Below, piece after piece: positions 1-7,734 of a stretch of DNA of 43,731 nucleotides. The stretch is from JAMXLO01 sp041487355. Lineage in GTDB: Bacteria > Pseudomonadota > Alphaproteobacteria > Acetobacterales > Acetobacteraceae. The translations under genes and the position numbers were made by a program. The DNA lies in NCBI GenBank assembly GCA_041487355.1, contig JBGPND010000017.1, positions 1 to 43,731 of the forward strand. Direction: 5' to 3'. The stretch's first letter is position 1, and the number at the start of each line of letters is the position of its first letter. The notes under the pieces were generated by a model. That model was given only the letters and a program-made list of their open reading frames with translations, did not search any database and was not told the origin of the DNA.

Positions 1-239
1 CATGGCCGAGTCCTCCCCCGAATAGCGTCGGGGAAAGCCTCGCCGAGTTCAAATCGACACCAGCGAAAATCGGCCGAAAGCCCTTATGGATCAGGCACTT
101 GCAACCAACATCGGCTCAGCGAACCGGACAGTAGTGATTCGCGGTCTAATTCTTGGAACGGAACTTTTGAACTCCGCACCGCCGCCGGGAGTGGGCTCCA
201 GCTCTATATGGGGCGCCCGGATTGCCCGGAGCCCATCCG
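1..239. other. Left-edge region without a supported gene
   Basis: No convincing coding frame is present. Positions 16-34 hold a small perfect hairpin (ccccga, six-base loop, tcgggg). A tRNA-like look at 3-60 does not fold into a tRNA. Positions 192-199 and 228-235 form an 8-bp stem (tgggctcc / ggagccca) just beyond the selD stop. It could end the selD transcript, but there is no T-run after it on the minus strand. Two adjacent GGAAC boxes at 155-164 resemble the -35 of general-stress ECF promoters, but no matching -10 was seen. Confidence 0.3.
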
Positions 240-2369
240 CTACCCGACGTCCAGCCGAACTGAAGCCTCGCCGCGCTCGACGGTGCCGATGAGCGCTGCC
301 TCGATGTCAGCGGCTCGCAACGTGGCAATGCACATCTCCGCACGCTCCGGCGCGATCCCAGCCAGTAGCCCCCCGGAGGTCTGTGGATCGAACAGCAGAG
401 CCGCGTGCGCATCCGTCCCGGCGCCTGGCAGCACTCTCCGGTTCTCCGGCGCCAGCGTGCTCGCCACACCCCGCGCGGCGAGTTCCAGCGCCCCCGGCAG
501 CGCGAGCACACGATCCGGCCAGACCACCGCTCCGACACGAGACGCGCGAAGCATCTCCAGCAGATGCCCTGCCAGCCCAAACCCCGTGACATCGGTGCAC
601 GCCACCGCACCATGCTCGCGCAGGATCCGCGACGCGGTCGCATTGCTCGCCCGCATGCTGGCGATCGCAGCCTGCAGCCAGGCCGCGCGCGCCAGGCCGC
701 GCATATGGCCGGCCAGCACGATCCCGGTACCGAGCGGCTTGGTCAGCACCAGCGCATCGCCCGGCCGCAGCCCCGACTTGCGCAGCAGCTTCGCCGGATC
801 GGCCAGGCCGGTGACCGCGAAACCCAATGCCGGTTCGGTCGCCTCGGCGCTGTGCCCGCCGACCAGGGCGCAGCCATCCGCCGCCAGCACGCCGCTCGCG
901 CCCTGCAGCATGTCGGCAAGCTCGGTCCGCATCTTGTCGCCCGAGTTGTAGGGCACCGCGGCAACCGCCAGCGCCGTCCAGGGCCGCGCGCCCATCGCAT
1001 GCAAGTCGGACAGCGCATGCGCCGCGGCGATCTGACCGAACACGAACGGGTCGTCGATTAAGGCTCGGAAATGATCGACGCTCTGCACCACGGCGAACCC
1101 CGGCGGCGGCAGCATCACCGCCGCATCGTCTGGCGCATCCAGCCCGATCAGCACATCCGCCCCGGGGAATCGTGGCAGGTCGGCCAGCGCCCCCGCCAGC
1201 ACCTCGGCACCCACCTTGGCGCCGCAGCCGCCACAGCGCATTGGATCCTCGCCCGCCATCGGCGCCATCGGCTCCTGGTACATGCGCATCCAGCGCCGGT
1301 CGATCCAATCCTTCCAGCGCCAGATCCGCCGCCCGGCCACCGCCACGCCATTGCGCCACGCCAGCGCGCGTCCGTCGCCGAGGCCCAGGATCACCAGCGC
1401 CTGCGACTGCGGCCGCCAGCGCCGCAACGCCCGTCCGCGTGCCGCACGCCGCAGGTTGTCCGCCAGCTTCGGGCCGGCCCGCACCGCCCAGACGCCCGCC
1501 TTCGGCCGCGGATTGCCCTTGATCGCCGCGCAGTCGCCGGCGGCGAAAACGGAGCCATGGCTGACGCTGCGCAGCGTCGCATCCACCCGCATGCAGCCCG
1601 TCGCGTCGCAGGCCAGGCCGGAGGCGGCTAGGAACCCTGGCCCCACCACCCCGGTCGCCCAGAGAGCGGTCGCGACTTCCAGGAAGCTGCCGTCGGACAA
1701 CGCCAGCCTGCCGTCCGCCCACGAGCCGGCCCTCACACCGCAGGCCAGCTCGACCCCCGCGTCCACCAGGGCGGCACGCGCGACGGATCGCGCGTAGGAT
1801 GGCGCGGTCGCCAGCGGTTCCGCTGTGTCGCACACCAGTACGATCCGCGCCCGCTCGCCGTAGCGCCGCGCCAGGGCCAGCGCCAGTTCCGTGCCGCCGG
1901 CACCGCCGCCGACCACGGCGATGCGCGCACCGTGCTGCAATTCCGCTTCCAGTGCCGACAGCCTCGCCAGGAACCGGCCGATCGGCTTCACCGGGCAGGC
2001 CCCCGCACCCGCTTGCATCGCAGGTTCGCCGCCGACATCGATGGACAGCAGGTCGAACGGCACGGCAGGGCGCCCCGTCACCGCCACACGGCGCGCCGCC
2101 AGGTCGATGTCCGTGGCCTCCGCCAGGATCAGCCTCGCACCCGCGCCGGCGGCCAGTGGCGCCAGATCGATATGCGCCTCGTCGAACGTGTATTCGCCGC
2201 GGATCAGCCCGGGCAGCATGCCGGTATAGGGCGTCTCCGGCTCGCGGCCGATCAGCGTCAGCCTCACCCCAGGCTCCGGACGCATGGCGAACCGGCGCAG
2301 CACCTCGACATGCGCGTGGCCGGCGCCCAGCAGGACGAGATCGATCGCAATCGGCACACGAGGCTGCAT
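240..2369 (-). CDS. selD: Fused FAD-dependent oxidoreductase / selenide, water dikinase (SelD)
   Basis: A 709-residue two-domain protein. Residues about 1-360 form an NDH-2-like pyridine nucleotide-disulphide oxidoreductase: the dinucleotide motif LLGAGHAHVE is near the N-terminus, a second GGGAGG motif follows, and there is a C-terminal FAD motif (FAAGDCAAI). Residues about 370-709 are SelD, which makes selenophosphate from selenide and ATP for selenocysteine, 2-selenouridine or selenium cofactors. In RCGGCGAKVG, Cys382 and Lys385 align with catalytic Cys17 and Lys20 of E. coli SelD. The catalytic position is cysteine, not an in-frame TGA. This fusion is a known alternative SelD architecture; the oxidoreductase half may generate or channel selenide, which is inference. 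The open frame extends upstream to 2930, but that part overlaps the divergent DUF1028 gene and is not SelD-like, so the ATG at 2369 was chosen. No selA, selB, selU or selC is visible here. Confidence 0.92.
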   Translation of the reverse strand: MQPRVPIAIDLVLLGAGHAHVEVLRRFAMRPEPGVRLTLIGREPETPYTGMLPGLIRGEYTFDEAHIDLAPLAAGAGARLILAEATDIDLAARRVAVTGRPAVPFDLLSIDVGGEPAMQAGAGACPVKPIGRFLARLSALEAELQHGARIAVVGGGAGGTELALALARRYGERARIVLVCDTAEPLATAPSYARSVARAALVDAGVELACGVRAGSWADGRLALSDGSFLEVATALWATGVVGPGFLAASGLACDATGCMRVDATLRSVSHGSVFAAGDCAAIKGNPRPKAGVWAVRAGPKLADNLRRAARGRALRRWRPQSQALVILGLGDGRALAWRNGVAVAGRRIWRWKDWIDRRWMRMYQEPMAPMAGEDPMRCGGCGAKVGAEVLAGALADLPRFPGADVLIGLDAPDDAAVMLPPPGFAVVQSVDHFRALIDDPFVFGQIAAAHALSDLHAMGARPWTALAVAAVPYNSGDKMRTELADMLQGASGVLAADGCALVGGHSAEATEPALGFAVTGLADPAKLLRKSGLRPGDALVLTKPLGTGIVLAGHMRGLARAAWLQAAIASMRASNATASRILREHGAVACTDVTGFGLAGHLLEMLRASRVGAVVWPDRVLALPGALELAARGVASTLAPENRRVLPGAGTDAHAALLFDPQTSGGLLAGIAPERAEMCIATLRAADIEAALIGTVERGEASVRLDVG

Positions 2370-2424
2370 TCCGGCAAGCCTAGCCCGCTTGCGGCGAGTC
2401 GCCGGAGCGGCAAGGATGCCGCTT

Positions 2425-3132
2425 ATGACCTGGTCCATTCTGGTGCGTGATCCGGCCACTGGCGCGCTGGGAGCCGCGGTGGCGACGCGCTTCTTCGCGG
2501 TCGGCGCGCTGGCGATCCATGTCGAGGGCGGGGTCGCGGCGCTGGCCACCCAGGCGCTGATCAATCCGATGTACGCGCCGCACGGCATGGCGCGGCTGCG
2601 TGCCGGCGAGGCGCCCGACGCCGTCGTCGCCGCGCTGCTGGCGGCGGACGCCGGGCGCGACAACCGCCAATTGCACATGATCGACGCCCAGGGCCGCATC
2701 GCCCAGCACACCGGCAAGGACTGTGTGTCCTGGTGCGGCGCGGTGCGCGGGGCGGATGTTTCGGTCGCAGGGAACATGCTGGCCGGCGCGGGGGTGGTGG
2801 AGCGCACCCTGGCGGCGTTCCAGCAAGCCACCGGTAAGCTGGCAGAACGCCTGCTGACCGCGCTGGAGGCCGGCGAGGCGGCGGGTGGCGATAAGCGTGG
2901 CCGACAGTCGGCGGCGCTGAAAATCTGCACGCGCGATCCCTATGCCGATCTCGACATCCGCACCGACGATCATCCCGATCCGCTGGCCGAGCTGCGCCGG
3001 CTCTACGCCGTCAGCCAGGAGCGGTTCGCCGTGTTCCGCCGCTTCCTCGCCGGCACCGACAGCCCGTGCGGCGTGTTCGACCGGGCGGTGATCGACGCCG
3101 CCGTTGCGCGCGACGGGAAACCGCCTACCTGA
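2425..3132 (+). CDS. DUF1028 family protein (Ntn-hydrolase-like)
   Basis: A 235-residue protein matching DUF1028 throughout: N-terminal MTWSILVRDPATGALG, then VATRFFAVGA, VATQA-type LATQALINP, AGRDNRQL, and the C-terminal DDHPDPLAELRRL. The fold is predicted to be Ntn-hydrolase-like and the substrate is not established. Members often sit beside peptide transporters and peptidases, and here a peptide-type ABC importer follows 46 bases downstream on the same strand. That supports a role in peptide or amide handling, but this is inference. The ATG at 2425 is preferred because the family begins with this M-T-W-S-I sequence; the frame upstream overlaps selD. The start is 55 bases from the divergent selD start, so a shared promoter region is likely. 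Confidence 0.85.
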   Translation: MTWSILVRDPATGALGAAVATRFFAVGALAIHVEGGVAALATQALINPMYAPHGMARLRAGEAPDAVVAALLAADAGRDNRQLHMIDAQGRIAQHTGKDCVSWCGAVRGADVSVAGNMLAGAGVVERTLAAFQQATGKLAERLLTALEAGEAAGGDKRGRQSAALKICTRDPYADLDIRTDDHPDPLAELRRLYAVSQERFAVFRRFLAGTDSPCGVFDRAVIDAAVARDGKPPT

Positions 3133-3134
3133 CC

Positions 3135-3168
3135 GAACAACAAGACTGGGTAGAACAACAAGACTGGG
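3135..3168 (+). repeat. Two tandem 16-bp copies with 18-bp period
   Basis: The 16-base unit gaacaacaagactggg occurs at 3135-3150 and again at 3153-3168. The repeats lie between the DUF1028 stop and the binding-protein start, and end about 10 bases before the ATG. They look like a short slippage duplication. They may also affect ribosome loading, since the second copy ends in the gggga that serves as the weak Shine-Dalgarno of the next gene. Confidence 0.8.
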
Positions 3169-3178
3169 GAGCTTCATC

Positions 3179-4693
3179 ATGCGCTGTATCCTGCTGGCCG
3201 CCGCCTGCCTGACTGCCACCGCGTTGTCCATCCCTGGGCCCGCTTCCTCGCAGACGCTGCGCATCGCGCTGCGGCAGGATCTGGACGTGATGGATCCCAC
3301 CGTCGCGACCACCTATGTCGGCCGCATCGTGTTCGCCGGGCTGTGCGACAAGCTGTTCGACATCGACGAGAAGCTGAACATCGTTCCGCAGCTCGCCACC
3401 GGCTATGAATGGGCGGACGACAAGACGCTGGTGATCCATCTGCGGTCCGGCGTGAAATTCCAGAATGGCGAGGTGCTGGACGCGGCCGCGGTGAAATACT
3501 CGCTGGAGCGCCACCTGACGATGCAGGGCAGCTTCCGCAAGAGCGAGATCAGTTCGATCGACCATGTGGAAGTGGTGGACGCCGCCACGGTGCGCATCGT
3601 GCTGAAGCAGCCCTCGGGCGCATTCCTGGCGCAGCTCACCGACCGCTCCGGCATGATCCTGCCGCCCAAGGCGACCGAGGCGGCCGGCAAGGACTTCGCC
3701 GCGCACCCGGTGTGCAGCGGCCCGTTCAAGTTCGTCGAGCGCGTGCCGCAGGATCACGTGACGCTGGAACGCTTCGCTGACTACTGGGACGCCAAGGACA
3801 TCCATTTCGACAAAGTCGTCTATCAGGTCCTGGTCGATACATCCGTGCGGCTGGCCAACCTGAAGGCCGGCACCGTCGATCTGGCGGAATACGTTGTTCC
3901 GACCGATGCCGCGGCGATCAAGGCGGATCCCAAGCTGCGGCTCGTCGTGTCCGATGCGCTCGGTTATTTCAGCATCACCAACAACGTTGCCAACGGACCA
4001 CAAGCGAACAACCCATACGGCCAGAATGCACTGGTGCGGCAGGCGCTCGATCTCGCGATCGACCGGGCGGCACTGGTCAAGGTCGTGTTCAACGACATGT
4101 ATACGCCGACCGTGCAGGCGGTACCGACGAGCTCGCCGTTCTACGATGCCGCGTTGAAAGTCCCCGAGCGCGACGTGGCGAAGGCGAAGGCGCTGCTGAA
4201 ACAGGCGGGCGTGACGCTGCCGGTGAAGCTCGATCTGCTGACATTCAACGACCCCGACATCCTGCAGGCCTCGGAGGTGATTCAATCGATGGCGGCCGAA
4301 GCCGGCTTCGAGGTGCGCATCCAGGCGATGGAGTTCGCCTCATCGTTGCAGGCATCGCAGCGCGGCGACTACCAAGCCTATATGATCGGCTGGTCCGGCC
4401 GCGTCGACATCGACGGCAACACCTACCAGTTCCTGCACAGCGGCCAGGGCAACAACGCCAGCCACTACGCCAACGCGATGGTCGACAAGCTGCTCGACGA
4501 GGCGCGCGGAACGGTGGATGTCGCGAAGCGGCGCGCGCTGTATGCGCAGATGTGGCCCGATCTGCGGCGCGACCTGCCGCTGACGTATCTGTGGATACCG
4601 CGCAACATCGTCGGCATGTCGGCAAAGCTCAACGGCTTTCGCCCGGTGCCTGACGGGATGATCCGCGTGCAGGGCCTGGAGATGGCGAAGTAG
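3179..4693 (+). CDS. ABC peptide-type transporter, periplasmic substrate-binding protein
   Basis: A 504-residue family 5 extracellular solute-binding protein (DppA/OppA type). It has an N-terminal export signal (MRCILLAAACLTATALS, cleavage probably after PASS), then TLRIALRQDLDVMDPT, the conserved KTLVIHLRSGVKFQNGE block, CSGPFKFVERVPQDHVTLE, and VRQALDLAIDRAALVK. It binds its ligand in the periplasm and delivers it to the permeases encoded next. The ligand (dipeptide, oligopeptide, glutathione or opine) cannot be told from sequence alone. The ATG at 3179 was chosen because it begins the signal peptide; the longer frame from 3104 would bury it. The stop codon overlaps the GTG start of the permease gene, implying coupled translation. 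Confidence 0.9.
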   Translation: MRCILLAAACLTATALSIPGPASSQTLRIALRQDLDVMDPTVATTYVGRIVFAGLCDKLFDIDEKLNIVPQLATGYEWADDKTLVIHLRSGVKFQNGEVLDAAAVKYSLERHLTMQGSFRKSEISSIDHVEVVDAATVRIVLKQPSGAFLAQLTDRSGMILPPKATEAAGKDFAAHPVCSGPFKFVERVPQDHVTLERFADYWDAKDIHFDKVVYQVLVDTSVRLANLKAGTVDLAEYVVPTDAAAIKADPKLRLVVSDALGYFSITNNVANGPQANNPYGQNALVRQALDLAIDRAALVKVVFNDMYTPTVQAVPTSSPFYDAALKVPERDVAKAKALLKQAGVTLPVKLDLLTFNDPDILQASEVIQSMAAEAGFEVRIQAMEFASSLQASQRGDYQAYMIGWSGRVDIDGNTYQFLHSGQGNNASHYANAMVDKLLDEARGTVDVAKRRALYAQMWPDLRRDLPLTYLWIPRNIVGMSAKLNGFRPVPDGMIRVQGLEMAK

Positions 4694-5640
4694 TGCGCGG
4701 ACATCTCGGCGCGCGGATCGCGCAGATCATCCCGACGCTGCTGCTGGTCAGCGTGCTGGTGTTCTGCCTGCAGCAACTGATGCCAGGCGATCCGGCTTTG
4801 GTGATGGCCGGCGAGGAGCGCGGCGATCCGCAGGTGCTGGCGCAGATCCGCGCCGAGCTGTGGCTCGATCGGTCGCTGCCGGTGCAGTATTTGCATTGGA
4901 TCGGCAACGTGCTGCAGGGCAACCTTGGCTTCTCCTGGCGTATCCGCCAGCCGGTGGCGCAGCTCGTCGCGCAGAAGCTGCCGGTGACACTGCAGCTCGG
5001 GTCCATGGCGTTTGTCATTGCGGTGCTGATCGGCGTGCCGGCGGGCATCATTGCCGCCGTGCAGCGCAACCGGTTCTGGGACTATGTCGCCAACGCCATC
5101 GGGCTTGCCGGCCTGTCCACGCCGACCTTCTGGCTCGGCATCATGCTGATCCTGCTGGTGTCAGTGGACCTCGGCTGGCTGCCACCTTCGGGCTACGTGC
5201 CGCTCACCGAGGACTGGCGGCAGTCGCTCGCCACCACGATCATGCCGGCCTTCGTGCTCGGCAATGCGATCGCCGCGGTCCTGATGCGCCACACGCGGAG
5301 TGCGATGTTGACCGCGCTGGACCAGGACTATGTGCGCACAGCACGGGCGAAGGGGTTGCGCGAATTCGTCGTGGTGATCCGCCATGCGCTGCGCAATGCG
5401 CTGATCCCAGTGGTGACGCTGGGCGCGCTGGAACTGGGCACGCTGTTTTCCGGTGCTGTGTTGACCGAGCAGGTGTTCAGCATTCCAGGCTTCGGCAAGA
5501 TGATCGTCGATGCGGTATTCAACCGCGACTATCCGGTGGTGCAGGGCGTCGTGCTGGTGACGGCGTTCCTCTATGTCATGCTGAACCTGCTGGCGGATGT
5601 GCTGTACGTGGTGATCAATCCCAGGCTGAGGGGCGCATGA
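4693..5640 (+). CDS. ABC peptide-type transporter permease, DppB type
   Basis: A 315-residue inner-membrane permease with six predicted membrane segments. It carries the DppB family signatures MPGDPA near the N-terminus, the STPTFWLGI segment, and the EAA loop that contacts the ATPase (DYVRTARAKGLRE, then HALRNALIPVVT). The end, NLLADVLYVVINPRLR, is the usual DppB C-terminus. The start is GTG at 4693, sharing one base with the TAG stop of the binding-protein gene. It should form a heterodimer with the DppC-type permease downstream. The gap between the two permease genes is unusual because it holds a long inverted repeat. Confidence 0.92.
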   Translation: MRGHLGARIAQIIPTLLLVSVLVFCLQQLMPGDPALVMAGEERGDPQVLAQIRAELWLDRSLPVQYLHWIGNVLQGNLGFSWRIRQPVAQLVAQKLPVTLQLGSMAFVIAVLIGVPAGIIAAVQRNRFWDYVANAIGLAGLSTPTFWLGIMLILLVSVDLGWLPPSGYVPLTEDWRQSLATTIMPAFVLGNAIAAVLMRHTRSAMLTALDQDYVRTARAKGLREFVVVIRHALRNALIPVVTLGALELGTLFSGAVLTEQVFSIPGFGKMIVDAVFNRDYPVVQGVVLVTAFLYVMLNLLADVLYVVINPRLRGA

Positions 5641-5651
5641 GCACAGGCGGG

Positions 5652-5740
5652 CACCCCCTCCCCAGCCCTCCCCCGCTTCGCGGGAGAGGGAGTCCAGCGC
5701 CCCCTCTCCCGCGAAGCGGGGGAGGGCTGGGAAGGGGGTG
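5652..5740. repeat. Long inverted repeat between the two permease genes
   Basis: Arms of 39 bases at 5652-5690 and 5702-5740 are reverse complements with one mismatch, separated by 11 bases. The core is ctcccgcgaagcggg, and the outer arms are C-rich on the left and G-rich on the right. It would form a very stable hairpin in the operon mRNA. It looks like a REP-type element rather than a terminator, since no T-run follows. It could protect the upstream mRNA or reduce expression of the downstream permease. Confidence 0.9.
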
Positions 5741-5748
5741 AAACCGGC

Positions 5749-6636
5749 GTGAGTACCACCGTTGCCGCGCCCGCACTAGCCCGCGGCGCCGCCATGCCGC
5801 GCAGCCCGGCGCAGCTTGCGCTGCTACGCTTCATCCACCGGCCGGTCGCAGTCGCGGGGCTTGCGGTCATCGCGCTGTTCATCGGGGTGGCGATCTTCGC
5901 CCCGCTGATCGCGCCCTACGACCCAATTGCGACGAGCTGGACCGCGATCCGTAAGGCGCCGTCGCTGGCGCACTGGATGGGCACCGACGAGAACGGCCGT
6001 GACGTGCTCACCCGCGTGGTGTTCGGCGCACGTGCCAGCCTGCTCGCCGGCGTGGTGTCCGTGCTGATCGCCGCCGGCATCGGCGTGCCGGCCGGCCTGC
6101 TCGCCGGTTTCGCCGGCGGCTGGATGGACGTGGTGCTCAGCCGCATCGTCGATGCCATGCTGGCCTGTCCGTTCCTGATCCTGGCGATCGCTCTCGCGGC
6201 GTTTCTGGGTCCCGATCTGACCAATGCGATGATCGCGATCGGCGTCTCCACCGCGCCGCGCTTCATGCGCGTGGCGCGCGCCGCGACATTGGATGCGAGC
6301 AGTAACGACTATGTCGAGGCGGCGCGCGCGATCGGCAATCCGGGTTGGCGCGTCGCGGTCCGTCACGTGCTGCCGAACATCGTTCCCCCGATCATGGTGC
6401 AGGGCACGCTGGCGATCGCCGCGGCGATCATCGCCGAGGCCAGCCTGTCGTTCCTCGGCTTGGGTCAGCAGCCGCCGGATCCGTCCTGGGGCTCGATGCT
6501 GAACTCGGCGCAGCGCTTCCTGTCGCAGGCGCCGTGGCTCGCGGTGTTTCCCGGCCTGGCGATCTTCCTCGCCGTGCTGTCGTTCAACCTGGTCGGCGAC
6601 GGCCTGCGCGACGCGCTCGATCCAAGGGGACGATAG
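5749..6636 (+). CDS. ABC peptide-type transporter permease, DppC type
   Basis: A 295-residue permease of the DppC family. Features seen are the N-terminal membrane segment, IAPYDPIAT, the HWMGTDENGRDVLTRVVFGAR block typical of DppC, the EAA loop (DYVEAARAIGNPGWRVAVRHVLPN), and the C-terminal LVGDGLRDALDPRGR. The start is GTG at 5749, right after the inverted repeat. With the DppB-type partner it forms the membrane channel. No DppD or DppF ATPase gene follows; the next gene is on the opposite strand. The energising ATPase must therefore be encoded elsewhere or shared. Confidence 0.92.
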   Translation: MSTTVAAPALARGAAMPRSPAQLALLRFIHRPVAVAGLAVIALFIGVAIFAPLIAPYDPIATSWTAIRKAPSLAHWMGTDENGRDVLTRVVFGARASLLAGVVSVLIAAGIGVPAGLLAGFAGGWMDVVLSRIVDAMLACPFLILAIALAAFLGPDLTNAMIAIGVSTAPRFMRVARAATLDASSNDYVEAARAIGNPGWRVAVRHVLPNIVPPIMVQGTLAIAAAIIAEASLSFLGLGQQPPDPSWGSMLNSAQRFLSQAPWLAVFPGLAIFLAVLSFNLVGDGLRDALDPRGR

Positions 6637-6648
6637 AACAAGAAAAGG

Positions 6649-6716
6649 TTCACCACAGAGACACAGAGGCGTAGAGAATTTGTCGAATCTCTGTGCCTCT
6701 GCGTCTCTGTGGTGAA
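6649..6716. terminator. Long inverted repeat in a convergent gap, likely bidirectional terminator
   Basis: Arms of 29 bases at 6649-6677 and 6688-6716 match at 26 positions with a 10-base loop. The ends read ttcaccacagagac and its complement. The repeat exactly fills the gap between the stop of the dppC-like gene (6636) and the stop of the convergent dehydrogenase gene (6723), so a role in ending both transcripts is likely. From memory, similar accacagagac palindromes occur in many unrelated bacteria; I could not check this. Confidence 0.75.
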
Positions 6717-6722
6717 TCTTAC

Positions 6723-7652
6723 TTATTCCGGCTGCCCCGCCTTGTGCGCCAGCAACGCCATCAGCCGCCGGTCACGCCACTCCTGCCGCACCGGCTGCAT
6801 GTTCGCCGGCAGTTCCGCCCGCCGCGCGGCCTGCAGCTTGGCGATCAGTGCCGCATCCCATTCGCGCGGCGTCATCTGCCGCTGCAATGTCGCGTATAAC
6901 GGCCCGTAACGCTCGCAGTAATCCGCCAGCCCGCCGGGCGCGTTCAGGTCGATCGTCTCCAGCGGCCCCATGAAGCTCCAGCGCAACCCCAGCCCATGCT
7001 TCACCAGCGCATCGAGATCGGCGGGCGAGATCACGTCATCAGCCACCAGCCGGAACGCCTCGGCGAGCAGCGCACCTTGCAGCCGGTTCAGCGCGAACCC
7101 GTCCATCTCCTTGTTGACCGTCGCCGGTACCTGCCCGGCGCGCGTCATCAATTCACGAGTGCGCGCCACGACCGCGGCGTCGGTCCATGGCGCGGGACAC
7201 AACTCGACCAGCGGGATCAGGTATGGCGGGTTCACCGGATGCGCGACCAGGCAACGTGCGCGCCCCGCCAAGCCCTCGGTGAAGGCGCTCGCGGGAATGC
7301 CGCTGGTGGAACTCGCCAGCACCGTATCCGGCCGGGTGGCGCGGTCCAACTCGACAAACAGCGCCTGCTTCGCATCCACCCGTTCCGGCCCGTTCTCCTG
7401 CACATGCTCGGCGTCGCGCACCGCCTCGGCGAGCGTCGCAACCGGACGGACGCGCGCTGCCACCACGTTCGGCGGTTCGGTCAGCAGCCCCGCTTCCCGC
7501 AACTCCGGCAGCCGCTCGGCGATGAAGCCGAGCGCGGCCTGAGTCTGCTGCGGAAACGGGTCCCATAACGCCACGTCGAAGCCCGCGCGCGCGAACACGA
7601 TCGACCAGGCGCGCCCGATCAATCCCGCGCCGACGACGGCAACCTGTGTCAT
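6723..7652 (-). CDS. 3-hydroxyacyl-CoA dehydrogenase family protein (lambda-crystallin / L-carnitine dehydrogenase type)
   Basis: A 309-residue single-enzyme 3-hydroxyacyl-CoA dehydrogenase fold. The N-terminal NAD-binding motif is VAVVGAGLIGRAW with an acidic residue after the second strand (VALWD). The middle contains ASSTSG and HPVNPPYLIPLVEL, the catalytic histidine region of the family. The C-terminal helical domain includes NRLQGALLAEAFRLV and GLGLRWSFMGPLE. These features and the length point to the CRYL1/L-gulonate 3-dehydrogenase or L-carnitine dehydrogenase branch rather than a fatty-acid FadB enzyme, but the substrate is uncertain. The ATG at 7652 begins the Rossmann strand; the extra 23 codons upstream are not family-like. 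The gene diverges from nnr. Confidence 0.85.
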   Translation of the reverse strand: MTQVAVVGAGLIGRAWSIVFARAGFDVALWDPFPQQTQAALGFIAERLPELREAGLLTEPPNVVAARVRPVATLAEAVRDAEHVQENGPERVDAKQALFVELDRATRPDTVLASSTSGIPASAFTEGLAGRARCLVAHPVNPPYLIPLVELCPAPWTDAAVVARTRELMTRAGQVPATVNKEMDGFALNRLQGALLAEAFRLVADDVISPADLDALVKHGLGLRWSFMGPLETIDLNAPGGLADYCERYGPLYATLQRQMTPREWDAALIAKLQAARRAELPANMQPVRQEWRDRRLMALLAHKAGQPE

Positions 7653-7676
7653 GGCTGATCTCCTCGTGGGGGCTTG

Positions 7677-7698
7677 CCCCCGGACCACGATCCGGGGG
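7677..7698. repeat. Short palindrome (cccccgga...tccggggg)
   Basis: An 8-bp stem with a six-base loop lies in the divergent gap between the dehydrogenase and nnr starts. Its arms match the arms of the short palindromes at 18788-18808 and 27805-27824, so it appears to belong to the same dispersed family. An overlapping alternative stem uses the preceding gtgggggcttgccccc. Confidence 0.65.
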
Positions 7699-7734
7699 GT
7701 TGAGGTCAGCGCCGCCGACACGCAGAGTCAACGC

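Noticed and set aside
1..60. tRNA-like look (tggccgag followed later by gttcaaatc)
   Set aside because: The putative T-arm bases do not pair, and there is no anticodon arm or acceptor stem. Also checked as tRNA-Sec because selD is adjacent; it does not fit.
1224..1241. Selenocysteine in SelD itself
   Set aside because: The catalytic position is a normal cysteine codon; there is no in-frame TGA.
307..1833. 508-codon minus-strand open frame
   Set aside because: A shadow of selD in another frame, rich in Arg/Ala/Gly as expected from GC-rich DNA; no family motif.
240..2930. 896-residue reading of the selD frame
   Set aside because: The first 187 codons are antisense to the well-supported DUF1028 gene and show low-complexity shadow sequence; SelD-fusion homology begins at the ATG at 2369.
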